Source: Torreya grandis (taxonomy: Eukaryota > Streptophyta > Pinopsida > Cupressales > Taxaceae). Taken from it: a stretch of 64,000 nt of DNA. The position numbers and the translations under genes were made by a program. Numbering within the stretch: position 1 is the first letter of the stretch; each line of letters starts with the position of its first letter. The notes beneath the pieces were generated by a model. That model was not told where the DNA came from. It was given only the letters and a program-made list of their open reading frames with translations, and did no database searches. Positions 24,860 through 36,090 of the stretch are shown here, in pieces. The DNA is taken from contig JARHVA010000398.1 of NCBI GenBank assembly GCA_037957365.1, positions 3,773,001 to 3,837,000 of the forward strand, given 5' to 3'.

Positions 24860-25345
24860 TATTATTATTGAAGACTTTAAATTTTTTTATAATTCTTAAG
24901 AACAATCAAGTAGAACACCATCTCAATGGTATACTTATCTTTACCAAAATTAGGAAGAGGATTCATAAAAAAAGTGGAGAATTCTAGGTCATCTAGTTTA
25001 TCATTCCTATCCCTCAAAAATAAAGCTATGGAAAATGATTTAAAATTATCTATGTAGTCCCAAAATATAATTTTCTAATTTCTTAATCGATCTTTCTTTA
25101 CTTGGAAATAATCTTTTATTTTGTTGATAACCAACTTAGCTTTACATTGTGCTCTTAAGTTCTTGATTTACATCTCCTCTAGTATTTTGAGGCCTACAAG
25201 TAATGATTTGTACCTATCCTTGTTATTAGTTTTTTTAAATTATAGTTTATAAGAGATGGGAAACATTATTCATCTGGTGATACAATCACTATAATGACAC
25301 CAAAATCTATAGAATAGAATATATTATCAAACTCCAAAGTCCAAA
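24860..25345 (-). pseudogene. RNase H-like domain relic directly downstream of protease
   Basis: On -, from about 25343: WTLEFDNIFYSIDFGVIIVI, where plant Tat-type RNase H domains have Trp-x-Leu-x-Phe-Asp-Gly-Ser. SPDEQCFPSLINYNLKK and decayed blocks matching the helix-rich middle follow (a 'K..Y.V....L..Y' pattern). It ends NPLPNFGKDKYTIEMVF (about 24970-24920), the usual tail of this domain in gypsy polyproteins. The first catalytic Asp (in EFD) is kept; the Glu expected in the second block is lost. It would degrade RNA of RNA-DNA hybrids. Which RNase H lineage it belongs to needs a tree. Confidence 0.7.
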
Positions 25346-25499
25346 TATTGTTTGGATCACTATATTTTAGCTGAAGGATGTTTTATTTTTACTTATACAT
25401 CATCATATAGTTTCATAAACCTACATTTTCATATAATATGTCTGCATAAGGATCATTTATTTTCACAATTGTGTACTTTGTCTCAAGTTCAAGTTCTAT

Positions 25500-25890
25500 C
25501 ATTTTAACCCCTTTTACTGGAGTCATGTCATGAGACCATTCCATTTAAATTTTACCTCCCAATTATTTGAAAACTATTTTGCTTAGTAACATTTCATATG
25601 TTATAGGAATTTATACTAAAGTATGGTCATCTTGATAATTTTATGAGGATAAGTAGCCAATAAAACTTGAGCATCTTTAATGTAATCAATTAAAGGCACT
25701 ATTTTAGTTTCCATAGAGAAACATTAGCCAAATGTCTTCGTATAAGTGAGTATGGGTGTGTGATCCATCTTAGTGGTCATTAAATTATTGAATGTCCCAG
25801 AGTTAATGATGTAGTTACTAAGCTTCTAGTATCAATGATTAGAGATACATAGAAGGGTTCTATATTCCTAGTATTTAAAGTAGAAATGGC
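25500..25890 (-). pseudogene. Retropepsin relic, minus-strand gypsy element
   Basis: On -, about 25850-25510: FYVSLIIDTRSLVTTSLTL at the active-site region (the Asp-Ser/Thr-Gly motif is damaged), then, in another frame, MDHTPILTYTKTFGQCFSMET, VPLIDYIKDAQVLLATYPHK and, near 25580-25540, GGKIQMEWSHDMTPV. This order matches the retropepsin of plant Ty3/gypsy elements, where a Gly-Gly-x-x-x-Met-x-x-Ser/Thr block closes the domain. At least two frameshifts are needed. Confidence 0.65.
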
Positions 25891-26735
25891 CATTTTTTTT
25901 GAGTATTTTAGGTTTTAAGGGTTTTTAAAAAGCCTTTGCATGTAAGTGTATAATTACTAGGACTACCTCCCCTAATTTTTTTAATAATCTATCAAGTTGA
26001 TTAGGATTAAATTTTAGATAATGAACTTGGGACATTTGAATTTTTGGTTTATTCACATGGTTTAATATGCCAAATGTAGGTAGGTTAGTAGAGTTTGAAA
26101 TTTAAAAAATAATTTTGAGTGGGGTTGAATTTTCATTAAATTTTGGTAAGGTATTGGGATTTTGATTATTTATAACATCAGATGGAGATGTGGGTGAGGT
26201 TCTTACCTTTTCTCCATCGTCTTCTCTTTAAACTAGACAAGTAAGGGATAGCTTTTACCTTGAAATGCATTTACTAAGGTGATTTAAGAGTTTATTTGTG
26301 CTCCATATTTCACTAGTCTTATTAGCTTATTTCCCATTATTCACTTCTTCTTTACTCTTTTTTTTAAACCATAAAATGTTCGCTATTCATTTTATGACAT
26401 CATAAAATTTGTCATAATTTGATATATACTCAAAAATTATAATATTAAAGTGAAGACAAAATTATTTTATTTTAGGATATAATAAATTCAAATATTCTTT
26501 CTCAAATTCAACACCTTCATCATCGTATTATTCACATTCTTCAAGAATTTCATAGTTCATTTGGACAACATAAATTTTAACTAGGGAGCTTCAATTGCCA
26601 ATCATTGTTGAGGTGTCAAGGGATGATCGTGACTATTATTATATGAAACATATTAATTTATTGGTATATCCTTGGAAGGAAGGGTTAGATTTATTTTTTC
26701 AAAAAATCATTACATCATTCAATTTCTACACAAGT

Positions 26736-26747
26736 GGATCATAAGAA
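26736..26747. repeat. SINE target-site duplication, left copy
   Basis: ggatcataagaa, identical to 26911-26922. Confidence 0.92.
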
Positions 26748-26910
26748 TTTTTTTTTCACTTTATTGAAAGCCGGGTAAACTTTTTAACGTGATCGGTGCC
26801 GCTGGCTAGACACGACTAATACCGATAACATGTGGCCGGTGGGGGGATTGAACACTGATGGGCAGAGCCACAACGGAAGTACCCGACCAACCGACTAAAC
26901 CCCCCGACCC
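26748..26910 (-). mobile_element. tRNA-derived SINE with 12-bp target-site duplication
   Basis: Read on -, the unit starts at 26910 (GGGTCGGGGGG) and has an A-box-like TTTAGTCGGTTGG near its start. About 45 bp later it has a B-box-like GTTCAATCC followed by CCCCACC, and it ends ttcaataaagtg plus an A-tail. Both flanks carry ggatcataagaa exactly (26736-26747 and 26911-26922). GC content is far above the surroundings and the sequence is not decayed, so it is young. It has internal RNA polymerase III promoter boxes and no protein. It is inserted in the gag relic. Confidence 0.9.
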
Positions 26911-26922
26911 GGATCATAAGAA
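26911..26922. repeat. SINE target-site duplication, right copy
   Basis: ggatcataagaa, identical to 26736-26747. Confidence 0.92.
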
Positions 26923-28060
26923 ATTTGACTTGAATCTTGGATTTAAATTTTTCAGAAGGTATTTTCCAATTTACCAACCATGATGAGAGCATCATCCACA
27001 TCTATATCCCCTGTATGATCATAATAAAAATATACCACTTGATTTATTCTCAAGATGAAACATGCCTCTGACATTTATGAGTTAATGAGAAAACATTTTT
27101 GATTTTAAGTTGTTGGTGTAGTAGTTGCAAGTATCTTATGTAACAGTTTGTTAAATTTTGCAAAACATTATCTCATAGGTTCTTGAGGTTATTTCTATCT
27201 ATGATAGTTTAGTGAGAAGGGCATGCGTATCTCTAGCTAATTTGAATATTCTATATTTAAAATTTGTTTTTGTTGTGTTCTAATGAATTATATAACTTAA
27301 TCTTAGATGATTAAACTAGTTTGTAACTCTTTTCAATGTTTCCACGAACAATCTTATTGCAACATCTTCATTTTTCACCCAAAAAATAATGTATTTAGAA
27401 AATAATGTAATGATGTGTTCATTAATATGTTTCTTTCCATCTCTCAAGAATTGGGGGAATTATTTTGAGAACCTATAGGAAGTTCATGCATTTATCATCC
27501 TAGAGCTAACGGTCCTATTGCAGGACTCCAAAGTATAACAACCATATTTTAGAAGCATTCAAAGGAAAGAATGTTCTCGAGATAATTAGAGCTTGAATTT
27601 TTGTAGTCCCACCTTCTTTTTGTTTTATATTTGGACTATAAGGAAAACTTAAATATTTATTAGTTATTTTCTTTTCGGGTATAATTTGATATTCAACTAT
27701 TGTTGAATATTAATTAAAGAATATGAATTCCATTCTACTTTGTTTACTTTGGTGAATAGTTTCTTATCCAAATGCAAGGATATTTAATATATAGGAGAAG
27801 GTGGTCATTAAAAATATCTTCAAAAAAGCTATTATCATGATTTTTGTGGGTTATTTTATAGCAGTGAGAGTTGCAAATCTTCTTAAAAAATTAACATTGC
27901 CTTCTTCCTTGTATAAAACAACAAATCATTGGTATCGAGTCACACTTGTTCCATGAAAAATCATAGGGTTTAGAATAGATATCATCCTCTACAACATACC
28001 CAATCAATATTAAAAAGGTAGATAGGGGCTTGAACTCTAGATATGGTCATATTGGAAGAA

Positions 28061-29579
28061 CAATAGATTTTGTGGTTAACATTTAAAATATAAAAACATG
28101 TTCCATAATGGGTGCTAAACAATAATTGGTAGATTATTTTTCACGTGGAAAAATTAGGTTATTTTTTAATATTGAAGGTGAAAATTTCCCTCCTCTATTA
28201 TTAATATACTATTCCCTTATTAAAAAAAAGAAAAATAAAGGAAAGTATTTGAATGATAAATACAGTCAAAATTTGCATTCATGGGGGTTTTGCATATGAA
28301 CAAAAAATAATGTGAGAATGAAATAATGAAAGCCTAAGAGATAAAGAGAGAAATAAATAAATATAATGTGAGAACACAAAGAGAGAATTTATATGATTGA
28401 ATGAACTCATATTTTAATCACTATTGCATGCTATAACAAATTAAGAACATTAAAATTTAAACATTAAACATTTAATGCAAAGAAAGAAAAAAGATTAAAC
28501 AAGAAATAAACACAAGAATAATGATCTTTCACTATGGAAAAAAAAATTAAAAATCTTGTCAAACTTCCTTTTATTAATCCTTTTGACATAGCACAATTCT
28601 CTTCTTCTCTTTCTTCACCACAAAAATTATCTATATTATCCAGAATTTCCATACAAATGACCCATAACTCTTACATATAACCTTAAAAATCATTTCAAAA
28701 GTTAGTTAAGGTTTTAATTATAACTTAGAATAAGATAAAATCACTTTATGAAATCAAAACACATTCATTTACTATAATACAATCAAATGAAATAATATAA
28801 GGAGACTTTATAATATATCATTATAAATTAACTATATGATATGTCCAAATGTGATAAAATTGAGCCACATTCAAGCTATGTATTTGACTGTAGAATTGCA
28901 TTCCTTGGTCGAATGCAAGAGAGCTTTAGATTAATTAGTGACTAGTGATTTATCTAGTTTTTAGATTCTTGTTAGTGATGTGCTAAAAGTGATTACTTCT
29001 CTCCATTTGGAAAATTGGTATCTAGTTCACCTAATCCAGTCATACATAAATGAGCACATGATTCTAGGCTAAATCATAATTATTTTAAGGAATCTACTTG
29101 TGCCTTTGAAAATTTTGCTTATTTTTCTTTTTTGATTTGTTCTCCCATGTCTTCATAGGGGTGTGCCATAAATTCATGTGATTTAATTCAACAAAGTGGA
29201 GGAAAATTATCATACCCCAATCATATGGATATAAACAAGCATTGCTAATCCATATCACATAGTTTTTTAAGATCGTGTTTATTCACTTACTTATGCATAT
29301 ACTTATGAAAAGTTATTCTTTAAAGTAATTTTTTATCATAATTTATTTCCAGAGAATGAAATATTGCATACTACACAATGATTCATTGAAAGAGATTTTA
29401 CATTATTTGAGTAGGAGCTAAAATGAATTCCTTATTTTCAAATTGTGATTGGAATAGTGTACATCATTTGGAAATTCCTAATGAGACTTTTCAATTTGTT
29501 ACCCTTTTGAGTCAAGGAAGGTTTAACAAAATGAGCATGAGAAGTTTGATGCTTGAATTGAAATCTTAAAACTTAACAT
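28061..29579. other. Unassigned AT-rich region
   Basis: No domain on either strand. The open stretch on - at 28464-28652 has no recognisable motif. Purine-rich + strand segments near 28300-28400 are low-complexity. Confidence 0.4.
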
Positions 29580-30135
29580 AAGCATTTAGATGTCCTTTTT
29601 TTTAACCAATAGAGGCTATGATTGATGATGGTTTTATTTATATCATAAAGTGACTTCACTAGCATTTTAGACTAGTCAATATTAGGAATGTGACCTGAAT
29701 CTATTTGATTATAGGCAAGATCCACCAAACATTGCATATCATCTATGATTCCTCTTGACACGCGGATAAATTTAAAAGAAATTATTTGTTTTAGTGTCAT
29801 CTTGGAAAAATATATAAAACAAACATTAATTTCATCCTCATAGTATTTTCAATAGTATACAATGAGCAGATAATGTTTGTATTTGGTGCCAAGAATGTTT
29901 TTAATGAATCCACATATGTCAAATTCCAAACCTCTATCGAACAGGTGTTGAGTCAGCTTGGTCATCTTAGCATCCAATGATTTAGAATTATTCAACTAAG
30001 AAAATTTATTGTTCCCTATTGAAATTGGGGAACGTAATCTGGATCTGTGTTTATCTACAAAGAAACCATGTATTTCAGCCAATTTATGACACAACTCCAT
30101 CAAAGCCCAATTTTCACCTCAGTACTTCGGTAAAT
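29580..30135 (-). pseudogene. Unidentified old coding relic (about 180 codons)
   Basis: Reading on - from about 30135, one frame stays in phase for over 500 nt with four or five stops (TAG/TGA/TAA), most where Gln or Trp is plausible. It includes ENWALMELCHKLAEIHGFF (from about 30117), SLDAKMTKLTQHLFDRGLEF (near 29960-29900), and SRGIIDDMQCLVDLAYNQI (near 29755-29700). Amino-acid use is protein-like, and the same decay style as nearby retroelement genes suggests one was its home. I do not recognise a family. It could be an extra ORF or N-terminal gag segment of the minus-strand element to its left, or a captured host fragment. Confidence 0.45.
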
Positions 30136-31306
30136 TTTAATGAACATCACTAAAACCACATAGTATAATATAATATAAGGTAAGAAATTAGAGAAATCGG
30201 TTGCCCTATTATATAATTATTGTTTTTGCTTGAATTGATAACCTTTTTTTGAAATCATTCTCCAACATCCTAATCACATGAAATTTAAAAGCATATTTCA
30301 TGTGCCTGGAATGTTTAGCATGAGTACCTTAATGTTGAGATGAGTGTAAAAGATTATACTCTATTTTTCCTGGGATCCATGGTTCTTTTGGTTTATAATC
30401 CTAAGAAGATTCTTATTCATTAAACTTCGTACAAAAAAATATGAGGTTTTTGTAGATTTTTTTTTGTAGGTTTTTAATGGTGTTTCAAAATATATTTTTA
30501 ATATTTTATCCACACTCTATCAGGTGTAGCTTGGCATCTCCAATCAACAAACTAGATGGTGTTTCGCATGGGCTTAGATTTTTTAATTTTTTATTAACTC
30601 TTCTACGTAGCTTTGGCTATGAGCTTTTGGCTAGTTTGGCATTGAATTGCTTTCACTTTAGGCCTTTTATTTTCTACAAAATATTTTTTGAAATCTTGAA
30701 TTAATTTGCACTACATGAAAACTTAAACAACTAATATGAAATTGAATTGAAAGCTTGAAATGAAAATTTGGAAGCTTGTAATGGTTATTTTGAAATATTT
30801 TAATGGATATTAAAAAAATTGTATAACACTTTACCTAGAACAACATTTTAAAAATAATATGATTTTTTTTCTTACCCAACCACATTAACTTGGTTTCCCA
30901 ATAATAATTTAAATGGTACCTTATAGTTGAGATTTCTATTTTGACACATGAATGATACCCATAATTAATGCACCAGTCTAAAAATGGCATTACAAGATGA
31001 TATGTCATTTTAAAATCTCCTTAAAATGGTTTTGAGCAATAGGCTAGAGAATGGTGCTTTGAAATAAGCCTAAAGATGGTGTTCTAACATGGTGCTATTT
31101 GATGCTCCTTTTGTCTTATGCATAACTCAAATTTTGATCTTGGCACCTTGAATGGATAATGGTTGAGCTTGGTGTCATCCATTCTCTCTTTTGATAACAC
31201 GAAAATGGTATTTTACCTATGTATTTAATAGATGTAATTAGTCTTTTTTTTAAACTCTCTCATTATCTCCATAATGGTATGGAAGACTCAGTTGCCAATA
31301 ATTTCC
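30136..31306. other. Unassigned region
   Basis: AT-rich; an open stretch on + at 30477-30704 has no motif. Repeated 'gatggtg / atggtgct' phrases near 31020-31100 are short and irregular. Nothing else is supported. Confidence 0.4.
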
Positions 31307-31314
31307 TTTTGAAG

Positions 31315-31353
<39 letters not shown>

Positions 31354-32427
31354 TACACATGTTTTCTACTTATATTTTGGCATCCAATGATGTTATTTTA
31401 TTTAAAAATCAAGTATATACATTTTTTTTGGTTAACTGACACATTCAAAATCATTTTTTATAAAAATAGGATGTGAGTGATGAATAATAAATGAAACTCT
31501 ATATTTAATAAAGTAATTATTTAAAATGGAGATTTTTAATAGTTTTCCGAAAAAATCTCAACCTTTTTATTCCTCTTTATAATTTCCATGAAGGTTTTGA
31601 ATGTACGAGGGAGTGAAAATCAACTAAAAATTGATATGAAATTGAAGCTATGTATCAATCAATCTGTCACTGAATTACTAGCTATTAATTTAGTTGTATT
31701 GAAGTGAGATTATTGACCAAAATATGTACTAAATAACTTCAAAATAAAAAAAATATGTTTCTAAGTATTAAATATGAATACTTACAATAAAATTAGAGTT
31801 TAAAACATGCAAAAAGCTTTCTGAATAATAAATATTGCATCCACTACTTTGTGCACAATTATTTACTAATAAATAAGGTTAAAACAAGCATATCATAAGA
31901 TAACTTGCACGATAAGTTATATTGATAAAGTGAAATATAAATTAAGACTTATACTTGACCACCAAGTAAAATATAAATATTATTTTAAAAATAGTCTCTA
32001 AGACAACTGAAAGTATATTAAATAAAAAAAGGTTGATTTATTGACAAGACAAGGTCAACATTTAAGAATCCTTGTTCAACAAATAAACAACTGAATTAAA
32101 CTAGTCAAGCTAGGCACCTCAAATCCCTAGAAAATATTAAATTATTTAAAATAACATTATTTCTAGTTAAATCAACTCTAAAAAGTGCGCCCCACCTATT
32201 TTGGATGAATGGACAAGTGTTTAAGACTTAGTTAAGTACACATTCAATGAACTACACTCTAACTGACACTTCTATCTATTTGTACGAAGTCCTTTTTTTT
32301 TCAAAATTGATCAAAAAATTAATTTTAGACATAAATTAATTAAATAAAATTCATAAAATAATAAATCACCAAAGAATCTAAATAGAAAATTAATACTCAA
32401 GTTTCCATATTTGCATCATACTCAGCA
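31307..32427 (-). repeat. Copia LTR, left copy
   Basis: On - it begins TGCTGAGTATGATGC (from 32427), right after gcatcaaagggggaa. It runs to the AT array at 31321-31348. The right copy starts TGTTGAGTATG, so the first bases here carry one T-to-C change. Confidence 0.75.
31321..31348 (+). repeat. (AT)n microsatellite at the edge of the left LTR copy
   Basis: About 14 at units after (tg)3. The right copy has (tg)n at the same place (33021-33059). Confidence 0.95.
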
Positions 32428-33011
32428 TTCCCCCTTTGATGCAATTAAGAGAGATGTCAATCATCTCCTTAAGTCTTCCTTGAATATGCTTGTGCAATCC
32501 CTTAGCAAGAATATCAAAAAATTAATATTAAATTCTCACATACTCAATGAAAAAGTGTTTATGATTGACTAAGTCTGTTATAAAATGATATTTGACTTCA
32601 ATATGATTGGTTCTATCATGGAAAACATGACTCTTGGATAATTATATTGCCCTATTGTTATCACTAAAAATCTATGTTGGGTCAAGTTGAGCATATCTCA
32701 AATAAAATAAGAGTGTTATTAGCCATAATCCTTGGGTGAAACTTGATGTAAAGGTTTTATATTTAGCCTTAATAGAGGATAATGAAAATGTATCCTATTT
32801 CTTTGAATACCATAAAACCGACCCTCTTCTCCTAGTGAAGCAATAACCTAAAGTTATCTTCTGGTGATCAAGAGATCCTTCCTAATATAAACATGTGTAT
32901 CTAACTAAAAATAATTATTTTTTTGGTATAAAATGAATACCATGATTTTAATTACCTCTTATATATCTAAAAATTATATTCACTGCCTAAAATGTATGGG
33001 TGAAATATTCA
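32428..33011 (-). pseudogene. Ty1/copia RNase H relic and polypurine tract, left copy
   Basis: Read on -: a decayed segment with EGSLDHQKITLGYCF and WYSKK-stop-DTFS (around 32890-32780, the family's Gly-Ser-x-Asp-x-Lys-Ser-Thr-x-Gly-Tyr and Trp-x-Ser-Lys-Lys-Gln block). Then DNNRAI and SKSHVFHDRTNHIEVKYHFI (around 32670-32580), the most conserved part of copia RNase H. Then YVRI ... FFDILAKGLHKHIQGRLK, and the polypurine tract gcatcaaagggggaa (32428-32442). Stops replace Gln codons. The upstream RT is absent. Confidence 0.85.
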
Positions 33012-33017
33012 TTTTGA

Positions 33018-33061
<44 letters not shown>

Positions 33062-34154
33062 CAATCAATCAGAGGCATTACACATGTTTTCTACTTATAT
33101 TTTGGCATCCAATGATGTTATTTTATTTAAAAATCAAGTATATACATTTTTTTTGGTTAACTGACACATCCAAAATCATTTTTTATAAAAATAGGATGTG
33201 AGTGATGAATAATAAATGAAACTCTATATTTAATAAAGTAATTATTTAAAATGGAGATTTTTAATATTTTTCCAAAAAAATCTCAACCTTTTTATTCCTC
33301 TTTATAATCTCCATGAAGGTTTTGAATGTACGAGGGAGTGAAAATCAACTAAAAATTGATATGAAATTGAAGCTATGTATCAATCAATCTGTCACTGAAT
33401 TACTAACTATTAATTTAGTTGTATTGAAGTGAGATTATTGACCAAAATATGTACTAAATAACTTCAAAATAGAAAAAATATATTTTTAAGTATTAAATAT
33501 GAATACTTACAATAAAATTAGAGTTCAAAACATGCAAAAAGCTTTCTAAATAATAAATTTTGTATCCACTACTTTGTGCACAATTATTTACTAATAAATA
33601 AGATTAAAACAAGCATATCATAAGATAACTTGCACGATAAGTTATATTGATAAAGTGAAATATAAATTAAGACTTATACTTGACCACCAAGTAAAATATA
33701 AATATTATTTTAAAAATAGTCTCTAAGACAACTGAAAGTATATTAAATAAAAAAAGGTTGATTTATTGACAAGACAAGGTCAACATTTAAGAATCCTTGT
33801 TCAACAAATAAACAACTGAATTAAACTAGTCAAGCTAGGCACCTCAAATCCCTAGAAAATATTAAATTATTTAAAATAACATTACTTTCAGTTAAATCAA
33901 CTCTAAAAAGTGCGCCCCACCTATTTTGGATGAATGGATAAGTGTTTAAGACTTATTTAAGTACACATTCAATGAAATACACTCTAACTAACACTTCTAT
34001 CTATTTTTACGAAGTCCTATTTTTTTTTCAAAATTGATCAAAAAATTAATTTCAGACATAGATTAAATAAATAAAATTCATAAAATAATAAATCACCAAA
34101 TAATCTAAATAGAAAATTAATACTCAAGTTTCCATATTTGCATCATACTCAACA
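33012..34154 (-). repeat. Copia LTR, right copy
   Basis: On - it begins TGTTGAGTATGATGC at 34154 after the polypurine tract, and is highly similar to the left copy. It ends in the TG array at 33021-33059. The ORF at 32933-33115 is a product of this array. Confidence 0.78.
33021..33059 (+). repeat. (TG)n microsatellite at the edge of the right LTR copy
   Basis: About 19 tg units. The equivalent position in the left copy is mostly (AT)n. Confidence 0.95.
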
Positions 34155-34527
34155 TTCCCCCTTTGATGCAATTAGGAGAGATGTCAATCATCTCCTTAAG
34201 TCTTCCTTGAATATGCTTGTGCAGTCCCTTAGCAAGAATATCCATTTTTTTATATTAGATTCTCACATACTCAATGAAAAAGTGTTTATGATTGACTAAG
34301 TCTGTTATAAAATGATGTTTGACTTCAATATGATTGGTTCTATCATGGAAAACATGACTCTTGGATAATTATATTGCCCTATTGTTATCACTAAAAATCT
34401 ATGTTGGGTCAAGTTGAGCATATCTCAAATAAAATAAGAGTGTTATTAGCCATAATCCTTGGGTGAAACTTGATGTAAAGGTTTTATATTTAGCCTTAAT
34501 AGAGGATAATGAAAATGTATCCTATTT
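34155..34527 (-). pseudogene. Ty1/copia RNase H C-terminal relic and polypurine tract, right copy
   Basis: Same blocks as the left copy (the HDRTNHIEVKHHFI-type core, tail, gcatcaaagggggaa at 34155-34169). It stops abruptly at 34527, where unrelated LTR sequence begins, so the RNase H start is missing here. Confidence 0.8.
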
Positions 34528-35168
34528 GGGTCTTTCCTATAAGTTTATAGGCTTATCCTAAGTCTTATATATGTATAAATTTATTGTATTTAAAAATGCA
34601 TTTTATTATAGTCTTTTGAGGTGTCACTCACCTATTTAGTTCAGCTATTTGCATGTAACTCCTCACCCCCCACATGGTACACACATCTTCTCCACTTGTA
34701 AGAGGATTAGAGACACATGTCACACATGTTAGATCTTACACTTGTAACTTATTTTCTCTATTAGCTCTTTATAAAGACTTCTCTTCTCTTTTTATTAAAC
34801 ACTTGTTACCACACTCTCACAACACTCTTATTTATGTAGTCTTGCCATTGTATCCTTGATACTATATTAGTATAAAGCCATTTTTATACTAGATTCTTCA
34901 TGCCATTATAATTGGAGACTCTTGTTGCAAGCTTTCAATACTAGTGTAGGTTTTTTCTTCGTATGATGGTCTCCCAAATTGTCACATTTGCCTCAAATTT
35001 TTAGTTTATTCTCACTTATAAATAACATTGTTTCTTAGTTTTTATTATTTATTCAATGTTTAATTCAATCTTAGGTAACATTTTTTTCAATCTCTAATAT
35101 TTTCAATTTTTTAAAGTTAAGTGTGAAACTTGTTAACTAAATAAGGTTTATATTGTTCCTCCCCAACA
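34528..35168 (+). repeat. Copia-type LTR, 5'-truncated, same family as 17423-18138
   Basis: Begins within the family (gggtctttcctataag...), shares gaggtgtcactcac (near 34619) with the other copy, and ends ttcctccccaaca at 35168. What follows, attttgtaacc, may be a decayed primer-binding site. Open frame 34674-34859 is chance. Confidence 0.5.
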
Positions 35169-35284
35169 ATTTTGTAACCAAATGATGTAATAAATAAAAA
35201 GGTGGATTTATTTCAATGGAATATATCTTAGGTATACCTATCTCTAAATAAGACCTATTTCTAGAAGTAAGGATAATGTTTTTT

Positions 35285-36090
35285 GGTAGATTAATTAAAA
35301 AATTATTCCCACTTCATACCCATAATAAAGGGAGGAAATAAACATCCAAGGTTTGGTAAATTATTTTTATAACATATTTTTAATATTAATGGCATCCTTG
35401 AATAGATGATCTATGATTTAGATCAAATATTTCAAAGCCATATATGGAAAAAACTATTTTATAATGTAGTGGTAACATTTAACTTGAAAACTGCATACCA
35501 TTCCTAAATTGATGGGGAAATAGATGTGGTGAACAATTTCTTGGAAGAGTATATGAGAATGTATATAGGGAATAAGTAGAGAAAGTGAATGGAATGATTG
35601 CATTTGTTTCAGTATTCATATAATACCAACTATCAATCTAAGATCAAAATGAAACACTTTAGGGATTTATATTAGTATGAACCGCCATATCCATTGGCTT
35701 AGGTAATTTAATTGGAAAGCTCCCAATGGTAGAGGAAAATTATCAGAGATTTATAAAAAATTATAAATTTTATATGACAACCTAACAATGAATGCCAATG
35801 TGGTGACATATCATGAAGAGAAAAAAGCTAATAGATATGTCATTAGAAGTTGGGGATGAGATGTTTGTGTAGCTACAAACATATAAATAAGTCATGATGA
35901 AGAATGTATGGAATAAAATTTCATATCCAAAATTTTATGGTCTATAAAGGATGAGATTAAAGGTGGGTGATGTTACATATGTATTGAACATGCTAAAAAT
36001 GAAGGTTACATGATTTTTTCCATGTGTCATGTTTAAAAAAAAAGATTGATACATAAAATATATCTTCGAAGGTATATATTTTGACATGGG
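35285..36090 (+). pseudogene. Ty3/gypsy integrase C-terminal half relic
   Basis: Blocks on +: a decayed Gly-Ile-Pro-type segment (ILMASLNR, about 35380), then (near 35485-35660) a Tyr-His-stop-Gln-type motif as HTIPKLMGK / DVVNNFLEEYMRMYIGN with the catalytic Glu region. LFQYSYNTNYQSKIKMKHF (about 35600-35660) and YEPPYPLA follow. Later come SLEVGDEMFV-stop-LQTYK (about 35840-35885), YPKFYGL (about 35923) and a final GDVTYVLNMLK-type SH3-like end (about 35965). This is the integrase C-terminus of a chromovirus-like gypsy pol. The N-terminal half and the rest of the element are missing. Confidence 0.82.

Larger units (their letters stand above)
24831..28060 (-). mobile_element. Ty3/gypsy relic on - with gag, protease and RNase H-like domain, no RT between
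   Basis: Read from 28060 leftwards: gag (to about 26210, split by a SINE), protease (about 25880-25500), and an RNase H-like domain (about 25345-24860). Only about 150 nt lie between protease and RNase H, too short for a reverse transcriptase. The protease and RNase H sequences resemble those of Tat-lineage plant elements (inference). No LTR pair found. Confidence 0.65.
26210..28060 (-). pseudogene. gag relic of the minus-strand gypsy element, split by a SINE
   Basis: Conserved core on - between about 27400 and 27050: KNEDVAIRLFVETLKRVTN (about 27375-27310), FKYRIFKLARDTHALLTKLS (about 27270-27205) and a following EITSRTYEIMFCKI block, as in plant gypsy gag (Arg-Leu-Phe ... Ala-Leu-Leu ... 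Leu). The N-terminal part (to about 28060) keeps a mostly open frame. The C-terminal part after the SINE (26700-26210) is acidic and contains EILEECEQYDDEGVEF-like and Lys-rich segments. No zinc knuckle found. Confidence 0.6.
31307..34527 (-). mobile_element. Tandemly duplicated Ty1/copia 3' portion (RNase H + polypurine tract + LTR)
   Basis: Two copies in the same orientation: 31307-32800 and 33012-34527, separated by 211 bp that continue the RNase H of the left copy. A sampled 270-bp stretch differs at four bases. Each copy, read on -, has the end of RNase H, a polypurine tract, and an LTR of about 1.1 kb. The left junction of both copies is ttttgaaggtgtgt, next to a dinucleotide array, suggesting where the duplication broke. 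Confidence 0.85.

Noticed and set aside
26820..26910. tRNA-like head with A and B boxes
   Set aside because: It is part of a SINE: there is no acceptor stem pairing I can form, it has an A-tail and is flanked by a target-site duplication.
26816..27001. 61-codon minus-strand open frame
   Set aside because: It is a chimera of SINE DNA and the old gag relic.
31219..31476. 85-codon frame with an Ile-Tyr repeat, and 32933-33115 with a Cys-Val repeat
   Set aside because: Both are made by dinucleotide microsatellites at the edges of the duplicated copia LTRs.
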